Part shown: positions 16,282-27,113 of the stretch, in pieces | How positions within the stretch are numbered: position 1 is the stretch's first letter | Layout: each line of letters opens with the position of its first letter | DNA from: Cupriavidus basilensis | GTDB taxonomy: Bacteria > Pseudomonadota > Gammaproteobacteria > Burkholderiales > Burkholderiaceae | Direction: 5' to 3' | Length of the DNA: 64,000 bases | Assembly (NCBI RefSeq): GCF_008801925.2 | Contig: NZ_CP062804.1 | Span: 3,224,001 to 3,288,000, forward strand | Program-made: the position numbers and the translations under genes | The notes under the pieces: generated by a model | What the model was told of the DNA's origin: nothing | Databases searched by the model: none | The model's input: the letters and a program-made list of their open reading frames with translations, nothing else

Positions 16282-16462
16282 TTGACTATTACTCACTTTT
16301 GAGCAGAATCGCCACGGAGACACCCTACTGAAGAGGGGACAGCTACACGTGTTTCGTGACAAACCGTAGTTAATTATTTTAAAATCTGATCTGCGCCAGA
16401 GTTAATTGACCCCTCCGACGCATTCCCGACAAGCCGCCACTCACGTGGCGGCTTCTTTTTTT
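16282..16462 (+). ncRNA. Candidate small RNA with its own promoter and terminator
   Basis: TTGACT (16282-16287) and CAGAAT (16304-16309), 16 bp apart, form a plausible promoter. An intrinsic terminator closes the unit at 16431-16462: arms AAGCCGCCAC and GTGGCGGCTT, 4-nt loop, then CTTTTTTT. No + strand gene upstream needs this terminator (the neighbour is on the other strand), and no ORF with a ribosome site lies between, so a transcript of about 145 nt is the simplest explanation. GAGGGG near its 5' end can pair with CCCCTC about 75 nt later. Confidence 0.45.
16431..16462 (+). terminator. Strong intrinsic terminator (perfect 10-bp stem)
   Basis: AAGCCGCCAC, loop TCAC, GTGGCGGCTT and a run of seven T residues after one C. 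It separates the candidate small RNA from the PadR-like gene 66 bp downstream. Confidence 0.85.
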
Positions 16463-16528
16463 GCGGCGCACGGTTCACAACTATAAATCAACGTCAACCG
16501 CAATGGGAGATGACGCGTTTGCAGCGTC

Positions 16529-16846
16529 ATGAAACGACAGTTCCTTGGCTTGCTAGCCCGCATTTACGTCCTCCAATTTGCCGTCGAGGTGCCGGCCACC
16601 GTGGCCATGCTCGCCGAGATGCTGATGGAGTACGGCTTCCAGGTGGACATTGGCACCGTCCGTCCCTTGCTGCGCGCCTTGCAGATGGAAGGCTACATGG
16701 AAAGCGTCCTGCGTGACGGCATCGGGCGCGTCTACCTGATCACGGAACGTGGCCGGGAAGAACTGCGCAGCAGCCGCAGCCATGTGGACGACCTGTATCG
16801 CCGGCTGCACTCGCGCAACGATCCCTCGGAAGCATCCCACGGCTGA
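16529..16846 (+). CDS. Small PadR-like winged-helix regulator
   Basis: A 105-residue protein with a single winged helix: TVAMLAEMLMEYGFQVDIGTVRPLLRALQMEGYMES as helix-turn-helix and recognition helix, then the wing LRDGIGRVYLITERGREEL, the typical PadR Y-x-I/L-T-x-x-G-R-E signature. It has a short C-terminal helix with SHVDDLYRRLH. It would act as a dimeric repressor. Its target is unknown; the nearest divergent or downstream units are the small RNA and the phosphonate-type transporter, which is on the opposite strand. Confidence 0.75.
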   Translation: MKRQFLGLLARIYVLQFAVEVPATVAMLAEMLMEYGFQVDIGTVRPLLRALQMEGYMESVLRDGIGRVYLITERGREELRSSRSHVDDLYRRLHSRNDPSEASHG

Positions 16847-17022
16847 TTGCCTGCACGGCGGCCAGGCCTGGCCGCTTTTACGCAGCGCCCCCGGCGGCGC
16901 TCGCATCGGCGCAGCGTGAGTCCACACTCACGCCCTCGCCTCTCCTCGCATTCCCCCGCACCCTGTCCACCAAAAACGCCCAAACGGGGTCGTTTTGCCG
17001 CAACTCGTCATGCGACGAATAA

Positions 17023-17039
17023 CGTACCCGTTTCTGCGT
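17023..17039 (+). repeat. Dispersed 17-bp element, copy 1
   Basis: Exact CGTACCCGTTTCTGCGT in the 319-bp non-coding space between the convergent PadR-like and phnS genes, 126 bp past the phnS stop. Beyond this copy and the hairpin at 17069-17114, I see nothing else in the gap. Confidence 0.95.
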
Positions 17040-17068
17040 GGACCACCATGCTTTGCATCAATGAAAGC

Positions 17069-17114
17069 GCCCGGGCAAGCCGTACGCGCTGGATTGCGCA
17101 CCGCTTGCCCGGGC
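17069..17114 (-). terminator. Hairpin downstream of the phosphonate-type transporter operon
   Basis: Perfect 12-bp inverted repeat (GCCCGGGCAAGC and GCTTGCCCGGGC) with a 22-nt loop, 52 bp after the phnS stop. The T tract on the minus strand is weak, so it may be a Rho-independent terminator of low efficiency or an mRNA 3' end. Confidence 0.5.
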
Positions 17115-17165
17115 TTGCCGGCCGACGTTGACCGCCAGGTTTTACTGCTTTGATTTCTGACCGAT

Positions 17166-18185
17166 TTACTTCTTCTCGGCCTTGCCTTCGTAGCGCTTGC
17201 TCCACTCGGCAAGAATGCGGTCGCGGTTGGCGCTGGCCCAGGTGAAGTCGTTCTTGATCAGGCGCTTCTCGTAGTCAGCCGGCAGCAGCGGATCCGGCTT
17301 GGCGATGCCAGGGATGGCCAGCACCGCGAAGTTCTTCTCGTACAGCGCCATGGCGTCGGACGAGGCGGAGAAGTCGGCCAGCTTGCGCGCTGCCTCCAGG
17401 TTCTTGGTGCCCTTGATGATCGCGGTGGCCTCGATGTCCCAGCCCAGCCCTTCGGACGGCAGCACGATGTCGATGGGCGCGCCTTCCTTCTTGGACTTCA
17501 TCGCACGGTATTCAAACGCGATGCCGATCGGGAACTCGCCTTGCGCCGCCATCTTGCAAGGCTTGGAGCCGGAGTGCGTATACAGGCCGATATTCTTGTG
17601 CAGGGCGTCCATGTAGGACCAGCCCTTTTGCTCGCCCATCATCTGCAGCCAGGCGCTCACGTCCAGGTAGCCGGTGCCCGACGACGCCGGATGCGGCATG
17701 ACAATCTTGCCGGCGTATACCGGCTTGGTCAGGTCAGCCCACGACGTGGGCTTGGGCAAGCCCTGCTTTTGCGCTTCGATGGTGTTGAAGCAGATTGCCG
17801 CGCCCCACACATCCATGCCAACCCACGCCGGCGGATTGGCGGCGCTGCGGTATTGCGCGTCCACGGCCGCCAGGTTCTTCGGCGCGTACGGCTGCAGCAT
17901 GCCTTCCTTGTCGAGAATGGCGAGGCTGGAGCCGGCCAGGCCCCACACCGCGTCGGCGCGCGGCGCGGCCTTCTCGGCCAGCAGCTTGGCGGTCACGATG
18001 CCGGTGGAATCGCGCACCCACTTGATCTCGATGTCCGGGTTGGCCTTCTCGAACGCGGCCTTGTAGGCGGCGATCTGGTCGGCCTCCAGCGCGGTGTAAA
18101 CCGTCAGCACGGTATTGGCATGGGCTGCGCCGGCCAGCAGCGCGAAAGCAGCCACGGCGGTGGCGGTGCGGAACAGGTGAGTCAT
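17166..18185 (-). CDS. phnS: 2-aminoethylphosphonate-type ABC transporter substrate-binding protein
   Basis: 339 residues. A Sec signal peptide (1-23, cleaved after AHA) leads to a class F periplasmic binding fold: LTVYTALEADQIAAYKAAFE, KWVRDSTGIVTAKLLAE, and the segments IVMPHPASSGTGYLD and YTHSGSKPCKMAAQGEFPIG, which match the PhnS2 proteins described as aminoethylphosphonate binders rather than ferric-binding proteins (no paired Tyr iron site is seen). It is the last gene of a three-gene operon (ATPase, fused permease, binding protein), 84 bp after the permease. No phosphonate-degrading enzyme gene is in the window, so the ligand assignment rests on family resemblance. Confidence 0.8.
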   Translation of the reverse strand: MTHLFRTATAVAAFALLAGAAHANTVLTVYTALEADQIAAYKAAFEKANPDIEIKWVRDSTGIVTAKLLAEKAAPRADAVWGLAGSSLAILDKEGMLQPYAPKNLAAVDAQYRSAANPPAWVGMDVWGAAICFNTIEAQKQGLPKPTSWADLTKPVYAGKIVMPHPASSGTGYLDVSAWLQMMGEQKGWSYMDALHKNIGLYTHSGSKPCKMAAQGEFPIGIAFEYRAMKSKKEGAPIDIVLPSEGLGWDIEATAIIKGTKNLEAARKLADFSASSDAMALYEKNFAVLAIPGIAKPDPLLPADYEKRLIKNDFTWASANRDRILAEWSKRYEGKAEKK

Positions 18186-18269
18186 GGTTTCTCCTTGGTG
18201 GAAGGCGTGTCGTGAAATTCGGGAGGTGAAAGGCGTGTCGTGTCGCCGGCGCTGGTCAGCAACGGCGAA

Positions 18270-20011
18270 TCAAGGCGCCGGCGCGCGCCAGGCTTGCGTG
18301 CGGCGCAGCCAGCCGCGCGCGGCGCCCATCAGCAGCAGGCAGGCCAGCGCCGAGGTCAGCAGGATCAGCGTGGACATGGCCGCGGCCGGCGCGGTGTCGC
18401 CGGCGTCATCCATGTTCAACACCGAGATCGCCGCCAGCACGGTATCGGGGCTGTAGAGGAAGATCACCGCGGATACCGTGGTCATGGCCGAGACGAACAG
18501 GTAGCGGAAGATATCGATCAGCGCGGGCAGGCAGATCGGCACCGTCACCCGCCAGCAGGTGATCAGCGGCGCCACGCCCAGCGACAGCGCGGCGGCCTCG
18601 AACTCGGCATCGAGCTGGCGCAGCGCGGCGGCGGCGGTAAGGTGGCCGGTGGTGTAGAAGTGGGCCACGTTACAGATCACCAGCAGCGTCATGGTGCCGT
18701 AGAGCGCGTGCAGCGGATTGGACGGCGCGTTGAAGAAAAACACATAGCCCAGCCCGAGCACCAGGCCCGGCACTGCCATCGGCAACACAAAGCCGGCGCG
18801 CAGCACGCCATGCAACCACGCCGGCCCGCGCGTGCGCTCGGTCAGCCACGCGCCGAAGAAGATCGCCAGCGTGCCGGCCAGTGCGCTCAGCGCGGCCAGG
18901 CGCAAGCTGTTGCGGTAAGCCAGCCAGCCGCCGCCATCCATATTGTCGAAGTCGTAATGCGCCAGCGTGAGCTGCAGGTTGTACGGCCACAGCTTGACCA
19001 GCGACGCGCCCACCGCCGCCGCCAGCATGGTCAGCAAGGCGGCGCCGATCACCATTACCACCAGCGTGCAGCATGTGTCGCGCAGCCCGTCGCGGCCCGG
19101 CACATAGACCTGGGCACGGCTCGACATCTGCGCGCGTTGCCGGCGCTGCATGGCGATGTCCACGCCGAACGTCAGCAGCGCCGGCAGCAGCAGCAGCATG
19201 CCGATCAGCGCGCCGCGCGCGAACTGCTGTTGCCCCACCACGGCCTTGTAGGCTTCCAGCGCCAGCACCGGATAGCCGCCGCCCACCACCTTGGGCACGC
19301 CGAAATCCGTCACCACCAGCGTAAACACCAGGCACGCCGCACCAAACAGGCCGTGCCGCGCGCCCGGCAGCGTCACCGTGAGGAAGGTGCGCCAGGCGGA
19401 GGCCCCCATGGCGCGCGCGGCTTCGTACAGGCGCGCGTCGGCCAGCGAGAGCGCGGCCATCAGCACCATCAGCGCATGGGGAAACGTATAGAAGGCCTCG
19501 CCCAGCACGATGCCCCAGAAACCATAGATGCCACCCGCGCCGAATGCCCCCTTGAAGGCGCCCTGGTTGCCGAACAGGTAAACCAGCGCGATGCCCGGCA
19601 GCAACGAAGGGGCAAACAGCGGCAGCAGCGCAATGCCGCGCCAGAGCGGCTTGAACGCGATACGGGAGCGTTGCAGCGCGTAGGCAAAGCCAAAGGCCAG
19701 CGGCACCACCAGCGCGGCCACGGTCAGCGAGACGGCCACGCTGCGGCCCAGCAGCGGCAGGAAATTCGGGTTCGCGACCAGCTCGGCCACGCGCGCGGGC
19801 AAGGCCCAGCGCCCGGCGTCATCGAACCACGCCTGGCCAAACAGCGCCAGCAGCGGCAGCACCAGCGCCACAGCCAGCCCGGCAAGCCAGAGCCACTTCA
19901 TCACAGCGGGCGCGGCATGCGCGATGCGGTCCGCCGCGCCGCCGGCGCCACGCGCGCGACCGACAGTGGCATCGCTATCGGCCTTCGCCCCGGCCACGGG
20001 CAATGCGCGCG

Positions 20012-20015
<4 letters not shown>
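18270..20015 (-). CDS. phnU: Fused ABC transporter permease (2-aminoethylphosphonate type)
   Basis: 581 residues from the ATG at 20015, which overlaps the stop of the ATPase gene by 4 nt (ATGA). Two binding-protein-dependent permease domains are joined head to tail, about 12 helices in all. Each carries an EAA-type loop: near residues 225-245 (ADARLYEAARAMGASAWRTF) and near 480-500 (LDAEFEAAALSLGVAPLITC). The architecture is that of ThiP/FbpB/PhnU2 single-chain permeases. A cytosolic N-terminal tail of about 35 residues precedes helix 1 (MKWLWLAGLAVALVLPLLAL). Confidence 0.85.
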
Positions 20016-21112
<1,097 letters not shown>

Positions 21113-21227
21113 GGACAACCCTCTGCGCTTTGATAACAGCGGGCAGCATAGGAGCGGCGCATGCCAGCCGTGTGGCAGTTGGGCAAAGAATCCCGATGCA
21201 GGTATCGGCGGATTTTGGGGGTGCGCC

Positions 21228-24200
21228 TCAATCGGCGGCCGGCACCCGTTGCGCCCAGGCCTGCAGGGTTGCTTCACCGCCTGTCGCGCAGATCTCCATC
21301 AGGCCGGCCAGCGGCACCGCCTGCCAGAACAGGTAGCCTTGCACGGCATCGCAGCCGTGTTCGCGCAGGAAGGCGAACTGCGCGGGCGACTCCACGCCTT
21401 CGGCCACCACCTGCAGGTGGAGCTGGTGGCCAAGGGTGATGATGGCGGCCGCCACGGCCTGGTGATGCTCATCGTGCGCCACATCGTCGACGAAGGATTT
21501 GTCGATCTTCAGCTTGTCGATCGGTAGCCGCGTCAGGTAGCTCAAGCCCGAATAGCCCGTGCCGAAATCGTCGATCGACAATCCCACGCCGAGCGCGCGC
21601 ACACGCTCGAAAGTGTCGATGGTCTTGCTGCCGCCCTCGATCAGGATGCCCTCCGTCACCTCGATGGTAAGGCTCGAAGCCGGCAGCCCGGCCGCCGCCA
21701 GGCATTGCTTGACCATGGCGGGAAACCCCTCCTGGCGCAGTTGCAGCGGCGAGATATTCACCGCCACATCCAGCTCCACGCCAAGCTCGCTGCGCAGGTG
21801 CTGGATCTCGCGGCAGGCCGTGGACAGGATCCACTCGCCCAGCGGCATGATCAGCCCGCTCTGCTCGGCAATCGGGATGAACTCCGTTGGCGGGATCACG
21901 CCGCGCTCGGGCGTTTCCCATTGAATGAGCGCTTCCACGCCGGCAATGCGCAGCGTGGCCGTGTCGACGATGGGCTGGTAGCGCAGCTTGAACGCCTGGG
22001 TGGCCAACGCGCGCCGCAGCAGCCCCTCGATGGTGAAACGCGCCATGGATGCCTCGGCCATCTCGCTGGAGAAGCGGCTGAGCTGCGCACCGCCGCGGCG
22101 CTTGGCCGCGTACATGGCGGCATCGGCGTTCCTGAGCAGGTCGGCCAGGTTGTCGCCGTCGTCGGGGCACAGCACCATGCCGATCGAGGGCGTCACGCGC
22201 AGGCGCTGGTTGCCTAGCTGCAGGTCTTCCGACAGGCGGGCCAGGATCTTGGCGGCGACCAGCTCGGCCTCGCTGTCCTGGCTCAACGGGTCGAGCACCA
22301 CCACGAACTCGTCGCCGCCCATGCGGGCGACCAGGTCGGCGTGGCGCACCGCGGCCTTGAGGCGATCGGCCACGATACGCAGCACCTCATCGCCGATGTG
22401 GTGGCCAAGCGATTCGTTGATGCGCTTGAACTGGTCGAGATCGAGCAGCAGCAGCGCGATGCGCTCGCCCTTGCGCAGCGCGCGCTGCAGCAACAGTTCC
22501 GTGCGCGCATGCAACTGGGCGCGGTTGGGCAGGCCCGTAAGCGCGTCGTGATGCGCCAGGTGCCGGATGTATTCGTCGGCACGCTTGCGCTCCGTCAGGT
22601 CATGCGCGATGGCGAGATAGCCGCCGGTATCCAGGCCACCGATGCCGGCCTCGCCAGCAATGGCCGGGGCCAGCGCATCTCCCATGCCGCCGGGCACGTG
22701 CGCCTCGGGCAGCGCGGTCAGCGTCAGTTGCACCGGCAGGCGCGATCCACCCTTGCGGACATAGGTCCACTCCTGTTCGTCGGTCAGCCCGAGCCGGGCC
22801 TTGCCGACCACGGCAGCCAGGCCCGGCGCCACCGGCTCGCCCAGCTCGCTGGTGAGCACGGCAGCGCGCGCCGCTACCTCCTTGGGATCGAGGAAGTCCA
22901 GATAGCGCATGCCTGCGGCCACCTCGCTGGCCTGGTACCACAGCATGCGCTGGCCGGCGCGGTTGATGCCGGTCACCGTGCCGTTGCGGTCGAAGGTGAT
23001 GACGCACAGCGCGGTGTGATCCAGCACGCGCGCGCTGCGTTCTGCCGCATCGGCAGCCGCCAGTTCGGCACGGCGGATGGCGCTCAGGTCGGTCACTACC
23101 CACAGCACCCGCCCGGGCCCGGCCGCGGGCACCGGCGCCACCGCCACGCGCACGGGAATGATGGTGCCGTCGGACCTGCGGGCGTGGCTCTCCAGCCGCC
23201 CCTCCAGCGCCGTCGCGGCCAGCGTGGCGGCATCGGGCAGCAAGGTAGCGATGAGGGTGCCGGGGAACTGGTCCGGCGCCTTGCCGAACAGCCCTGTGGC
23301 CGCCGCGCTGGCGATCTGGACACGGCCGCCGGCATCGCATACCAGGAAGGCATCGCTGGCGCTGGCCAGGCCCGCGCGCTGCAGGGCGCCATCCGCCTGC
23401 CGGCCCTGGCGCGCCCGCGCCGCAAGCTGCCACGCCCTGCGCCGCTGGCGTGCCAGGCCAAACACAATCCAGGCGAGCAGCAGCGTGCCTGCCGTGCCGC
23501 CCGCCAGTACCAGCATGGAGCGCCGCGGGCGATGCGCCGATTCGAAGGCTGGCGTGGTGGTGGCGCGCAAGGTCCAGACCCTGCCGCCATAGGTCAGCTC
23601 GCGGTCGGCCTGCAGCAACGGCGCCGGGACCGGCGCGCCAGCCGGCAAGGGCTCGGCGTCACCGGCCAGGAGCGCCCCGGGCTTGGTGTCGCGGCCTTCA
23701 TAAAGCAGCAGCGACAAGGTGCCGGCCGCGGGCAGGCTGACCCCGCGCAACAGGTCTTCCAGGCGCAGCGAGGTGTAGACGTAGCCGGTCACGGCCAGCT
23801 GCCGCTGGGTGGGGGTGTTCAGCGGCAGGCCACTGCCGTACACCGGCAGGTACAGCACCGCGCCGCGCTGCGGCGCCTGTGTTTCGCTCTCCCGCGTGAG
23901 TTCCACGCCGGCGCTCAGGCGCGCCTCGCCGCTATCGCGGGCAGCCTCGGCGGCAGCGCGGCGCACGGGATCGGACATGATGTCAAAGCCAAGCGCGCGC
24001 GTGATGCGCCCGGCGAAGGGCTCGACATACACCACCGGCGCGTACACATCGCGCGGGCCCAGCGGGTAGACCTCGAAGCCAGGCTGGCCCTCGCGGCGTA
24101 TCGTCTCAACCAGCCAGTCGAGCTCCCGTGGCGGCGTCAGGCGCGCATAGCCGATCGAATGCGTGCCGGGCGGCAGGTCATCCAGCTGGGTGGTGTACAG

Positions 24201-24455
24201 GTAGGTGCGCCACTGCTCGCGGGTGAGGGCGGGATCGGCGGCGAATAGCCCGGTGGTGCCGCGCAGCAGCTGCTCGTTGTCCTGCAAGCGCCGTTGCAAG
24301 GCCGAGAAGACCGGCGAGAACACCGCCTCGAAATCGTCCCGCGCCACCTCGCGCTCGAGCGTATGCATGCCACGCCAGGCGCCGCCAGTCGCCAGGGCGC
24401 CGGCCGCAGCGACCAGCAGGGACAGCAGGACTGGCGAAATTGAGGGCAGTTTCAT
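21228..24455 (-). CDS. CHASE-PAS-PAS-GGDEF-EAL cyclic-di-GMP enzyme
   Basis: 1075 residues. Helix 1 (8-28); periplasmic CHASE domain (about 40-290, with DPALTREQWRTYLY and GFDIMSDPVRRAA); helix 2 (about 312-332); two PAS regions (about 365-460 and 480-620); GGDEF domain with intact MGGDEF near 714; EAL domain with VEALIQWE near 838, DDFGTGYSGLSYL, and EGVES. Both catalytic motifs look complete, so it may make or degrade c-di-GMP depending on signal, or use one domain as sensor. It is divergent from another cyclase gene and 2.7 kb from the end of the cellulose operon, whose BcsA carries a PilZ c-di-GMP receptor. Start ATG at 24455. Confidence 0.93.
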   Translation of the reverse strand: MKLPSISPVLLSLLVAAAGALATGGAWRGMHTLEREVARDDFEAVFSPVFSALQRRLQDNEQLLRGTTGLFAADPALTREQWRTYLYTTQLDDLPPGTHSIGYARLTPPRELDWLVETIRREGQPGFEVYPLGPRDVYAPVVYVEPFAGRITRALGFDIMSDPVRRAAAEAARDSGEARLSAGVELTRESETQAPQRGAVLYLPVYGSGLPLNTPTQRQLAVTGYVYTSLRLEDLLRGVSLPAAGTLSLLLYEGRDTKPGALLAGDAEPLPAGAPVPAPLLQADRELTYGGRVWTLRATTTPAFESAHRPRRSMLVLAGGTAGTLLLAWIVFGLARQRRRAWQLAARARQGRQADGALQRAGLASASDAFLVCDAGGRVQIASAAATGLFGKAPDQFPGTLIATLLPDAATLAATALEGRLESHARRSDGTIIPVRVAVAPVPAAGPGRVLWVVTDLSAIRRAELAAADAAERSARVLDHTALCVITFDRNGTVTGINRAGQRMLWYQASEVAAGMRYLDFLDPKEVAARAAVLTSELGEPVAPGLAAVVGKARLGLTDEQEWTYVRKGGSRLPVQLTLTALPEAHVPGGMGDALAPAIAGEAGIGGLDTGGYLAIAHDLTERKRADEYIRHLAHHDALTGLPNRAQLHARTELLLQRALRKGERIALLLLDLDQFKRINESLGHHIGDEVLRIVADRLKAAVRHADLVARMGGDEFVVVLDPLSQDSEAELVAAKILARLSEDLQLGNQRLRVTPSIGMVLCPDDGDNLADLLRNADAAMYAAKRRGGAQLSRFSSEMAEASMARFTIEGLLRRALATQAFKLRYQPIVDTATLRIAGVEALIQWETPERGVIPPTEFIPIAEQSGLIMPLGEWILSTACREIQHLRSELGVELDVAVNISPLQLRQEGFPAMVKQCLAAAGLPASSLTIEVTEGILIEGGSKTIDTFERVRALGVGLSIDDFGTGYSGLSYLTRLPIDKLKIDKSFVDDVAHDEHHQAVAAAIITLGHQLHLQVVAEGVESPAQFAFLREHGCDAVQGYLFWQAVPLAGLMEICATGGEATLQAWAQRVPAAD

Positions 24456-24742
24456 GAATTGGGGGTGCGCATGGGAGCCCTCGGTGGCCTCGCCCTGCCG
24501 CCGCAGGGCGACGGTCCACTATACCGTGGCGGCAATGGCTCGCCCACCCCCGGCGCGCCACTGTAACGTGCGGCGCCACACGCTGGCGTGCGCGGCCCGC
24601 GCACGCCCATGCCAGACTCGCGCGGGGCTAGCGCTTGTGGTAGGGTTGGCGGGCCTGCAAGCCTGCCGAAGCCCGACTCCCGGCAACCATGCGGGCCGGC
24701 CGTCCAGAAGGCGCGCGCCGTCCCCCGACACCGCCGGCTCGC

Positions 24743-26695
24743 ATGCCCCAAGTTTCGCTTTCCCTGAAGGCGCGTCTCGCGCTGATTACCACGGCGCTTG
24801 CCGCCGTGCTTGGTACCGGCATCGTGCTGGCATCGCTCTATTACGCCCACGACGACCTGCGCGCCGCGCTGCAAGACCAGCAGGATTCCATCGTCAAGCT
24901 CGCCGCGGACCAGCTCGACACCGCCATGGACGACCGCATCACCCTGCTGTCCCACGTGGCGCCGCAGCTGGCCGGCGAGCTCGGCCGCCCGGGCGCGGAA
25001 CTGCGCCTGATGCTGGAGCAGCGGATTCCCGTGCCCGGCTCCTTCAATGCGTTCATGCTGGCCGATGCCCAGGGCCGCGTGCTGGCCAGGGATGGCGTGC
25101 AGGTCAGCATTGCCGACCGCGACTACTTCCGCGAAGCCGCGCGCACCCTCGAGCCCGTGATCACTCCGCCTATCCGCGCCCGTATCAATGGCGCGATCGG
25201 CGTGCTGGTGGCAGTGCCCATCGTCTCGAAGCAAGGCGAATTCCTTGGTCTGCTGGGGGGCTGGCTCGACCTGTCGAGCGCCAACTTCCTGGTGGAGATC
25301 ACCCACAACCGGCTCGGCACCACTGGCTTCTATTGCCTGGTCTCGGGAGGGCGGATGCCGGTCTATGTGCGGCACCCCGATCCGGCCAAGGCCGCGCAGC
25401 CGGCCCGCGCGCTGGGAGACACGTGTGGCGTCGACGACCACAGTGGGCGCGCCGAATTTCTCACGCCCGCCAGGCCGCTGATCTCGCGCTACCTGATGGA
25501 GAGCACGGGATGGGAACTGGTAGCGGTGCTGCCCGCGCAGGAGGCGTTTGCGCCGCTGCACGCCATGCAGGTGCGCTTTCTCGCGCTGGCGCTGTTGTCG
25601 CTGGCGGTGGTGGCCCTGCTGATCTGGCTGACGGTACGGCATCTGCTGACGCCGCTCACGCGCCTGCACCAGGTGGTAAGCGACAGCGCGCATGACCTCG
25701 CGGCCTACGAGAAACTGCCGGCGCAGCAGCGTGACGAGATCGGCGATCTGGCGCGCGCCTTCGGGCAGTTGATGCGTGACGTGCGCGAGCGGCGCGAGCA
25801 GCTCGACCTGAGCGAGCGCCAGTTGCGCGCGGTCACCGATACGCTGCCCGCGCTGCTGGCCTTTATCGGTCCCGATGAGCGCTATATCTTCAACAATCTC
25901 GCCTACGAGCGGACTTTCGGCATCACGGTGCAGGCGCTGCGCGGCATGACCGTGCGCGAGGTGATCGGCGAAACGCGCTATGCGCGCGCCCGGCCGTTCC
26001 TGCAAAAAGCGCTGGCGGGCAGCGCGGCGACGTTCGAGACCGAAGAGAGCGATCCGGATTACCACTGCATGGAGACCAGCCTGCGCCCCGAATGGAGCGC
26101 GGATGGCAGCCACGTGGTGGGGGTGCATGTGCATGTGCAGGATGTGACCCAGCGCAAGCTGGAGACCCTGCGGCTATCGCGCATCTCCCGGCTCGACCAT
26201 CTGACCCAGTTGCTCAACCGCAACGCCTTCGAGGCGCTGCTGCAGGCCGCCATGGCGCGCAGCCGCGAAGACGGCCGGCTCATGGCGCTGCTCTACCTGG
26301 ACATGGATCGCTTCAAGGCGGTCAACGACTTCCACGGCCACATCACCGGCGATCTGCTGCTGCAGGCCTTCGGGCGTCGCCTGCAACGCTGCGTGCGCGA
26401 GCGCGACACGGTGGCCCGCCTGGGCGGCGACGAGTTCGCGGTAGTGCTGGAGGATATCGGCAGCGCGGCCAATGCGCAGCGCATCGCGCAGGCCATCGTG
26501 CACTCGGTGAGCCGGCGCTTTTTCATCGACGGGGTGTTTGCCGATGTGGATGTGAGCATCGGCGTGGCGCTCTACAAGGGCACGCCCATGCCGGACCAGG
26601 AGCTGATGCGCCAGGCCGATGCCCTGCTCTACCGCGCCAAGGCGGCGGGCCGGGGCCGCTTCGAGATGGGGCCGCCGGAACTGCTGGATAGCTGA
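24743..26695 (+). CDS. Cache-HAMP-PAS diguanylate cyclase
   Basis: 650 residues from the ATG at 24743 (an upstream in-frame start at 24689 lacks support). Helix 1 (about 12-32); extracytoplasmic dCache domain (about 40-275, with ADAQGRVLARDGVQVSIADRDYF); helix 2 (about 275-300); a HAMP-like linker; PAS (about 365-480, ending HVHVQDVTQRKLE); GGDEF with LGGDEFAVVLED near 561. No EAL domain, so it should synthesise c-di-GMP. The RxxD inhibitory site five residues before GGDEF is not clear. Its intergenic region with the CHASE-GGDEF-EAL gene (24456-24742) presumably holds both promoters; I see no distinct operator there. Confidence 0.93.
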   Translation: MPQVSLSLKARLALITTALAAVLGTGIVLASLYYAHDDLRAALQDQQDSIVKLAADQLDTAMDDRITLLSHVAPQLAGELGRPGAELRLMLEQRIPVPGSFNAFMLADAQGRVLARDGVQVSIADRDYFREAARTLEPVITPPIRARINGAIGVLVAVPIVSKQGEFLGLLGGWLDLSSANFLVEITHNRLGTTGFYCLVSGGRMPVYVRHPDPAKAAQPARALGDTCGVDDHSGRAEFLTPARPLISRYLMESTGWELVAVLPAQEAFAPLHAMQVRFLALALLSLAVVALLIWLTVRHLLTPLTRLHQVVSDSAHDLAAYEKLPAQQRDEIGDLARAFGQLMRDVRERREQLDLSERQLRAVTDTLPALLAFIGPDERYIFNNLAYERTFGITVQALRGMTVREVIGETRYARARPFLQKALAGSAATFETEESDPDYHCMETSLRPEWSADGSHVVGVHVHVQDVTQRKLETLRLSRISRLDHLTQLLNRNAFEALLQAAMARSREDGRLMALLYLDMDRFKAVNDFHGHITGDLLLQAFGRRLQRCVRERDTVARLGGDEFAVVLEDIGSAANAQRIAQAIVHSVSRRFFIDGVFADVDVSIGVALYKGTPMPDQELMRQADALLYRAKAAGRGRFEMGPPELLDS

Positions 26696-26714
26696 CTAAG
26701 CTCGCCTGGCTGAC

Positions 26715-27047
26715 TTACTTGCCTTCTTCGAACGGCACGTGCTTGCCATCGCGCGACTGATAACCCAGCTTGGTGTCCGCGCCCATCATCCGCTCCCATG
26801 CCACCATGGCATCCGCCACGGCCTGGGGCTCGCCCTTGAACACCAGCACGTCGTTGCCGCAGCTCGGGCACTGCCCGCCAAACACGGCATCGATGCCGCG
26901 CAGGTTGGGAGCGTCGATGGCATCGAAGGTACTGAACGCCGTCTTGCACGCGCCGCACACCAGTTGCGCGGGCCGCATGCCTTCGAGCCGCGCGCGGGCC
27001 TGGTCGGCACGCTCTGCCTGGCTGCCCCGTTGTTTTGCTTCACCCAT
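26715..27047 (-). CDS. Small zinc-ribbon protein of unknown function
   Basis: 110 residues from the ATG at 27047 (AAGGAAG just upstream). Two Cys pairs, C-G-A-C at about 32-35 and C-P-S-C at about 60-63, are spaced as in a zinc ribbon. The N-terminal MGEAKQRGSQAERADQARAR is a charged helix. I do not know a function. It converges with the cyclase gene 19 bp away and precedes the end of bcsC by 67 bp on the same strand (it would be the 3'-most gene of the bcs transcription unit), but a link with cellulose synthesis is not established. Confidence 0.75.
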   Translation of the reverse strand: MGEAKQRGSQAERADQARARLEGMRPAQLVCGACKTAFSTFDAIDAPNLRGIDAVFGGQCPSCGNDVLVFKGEPQAVADAMVAWERMMGADTKLGYQSRDGKHVPFEEGK

Positions 27048-27113
27048 GATGGACTTCCTTTGCGCAGCCGCCTGGCTGCGCTTCACTTGATTGATTCATC
27101 CGTTGCGCGCCCC

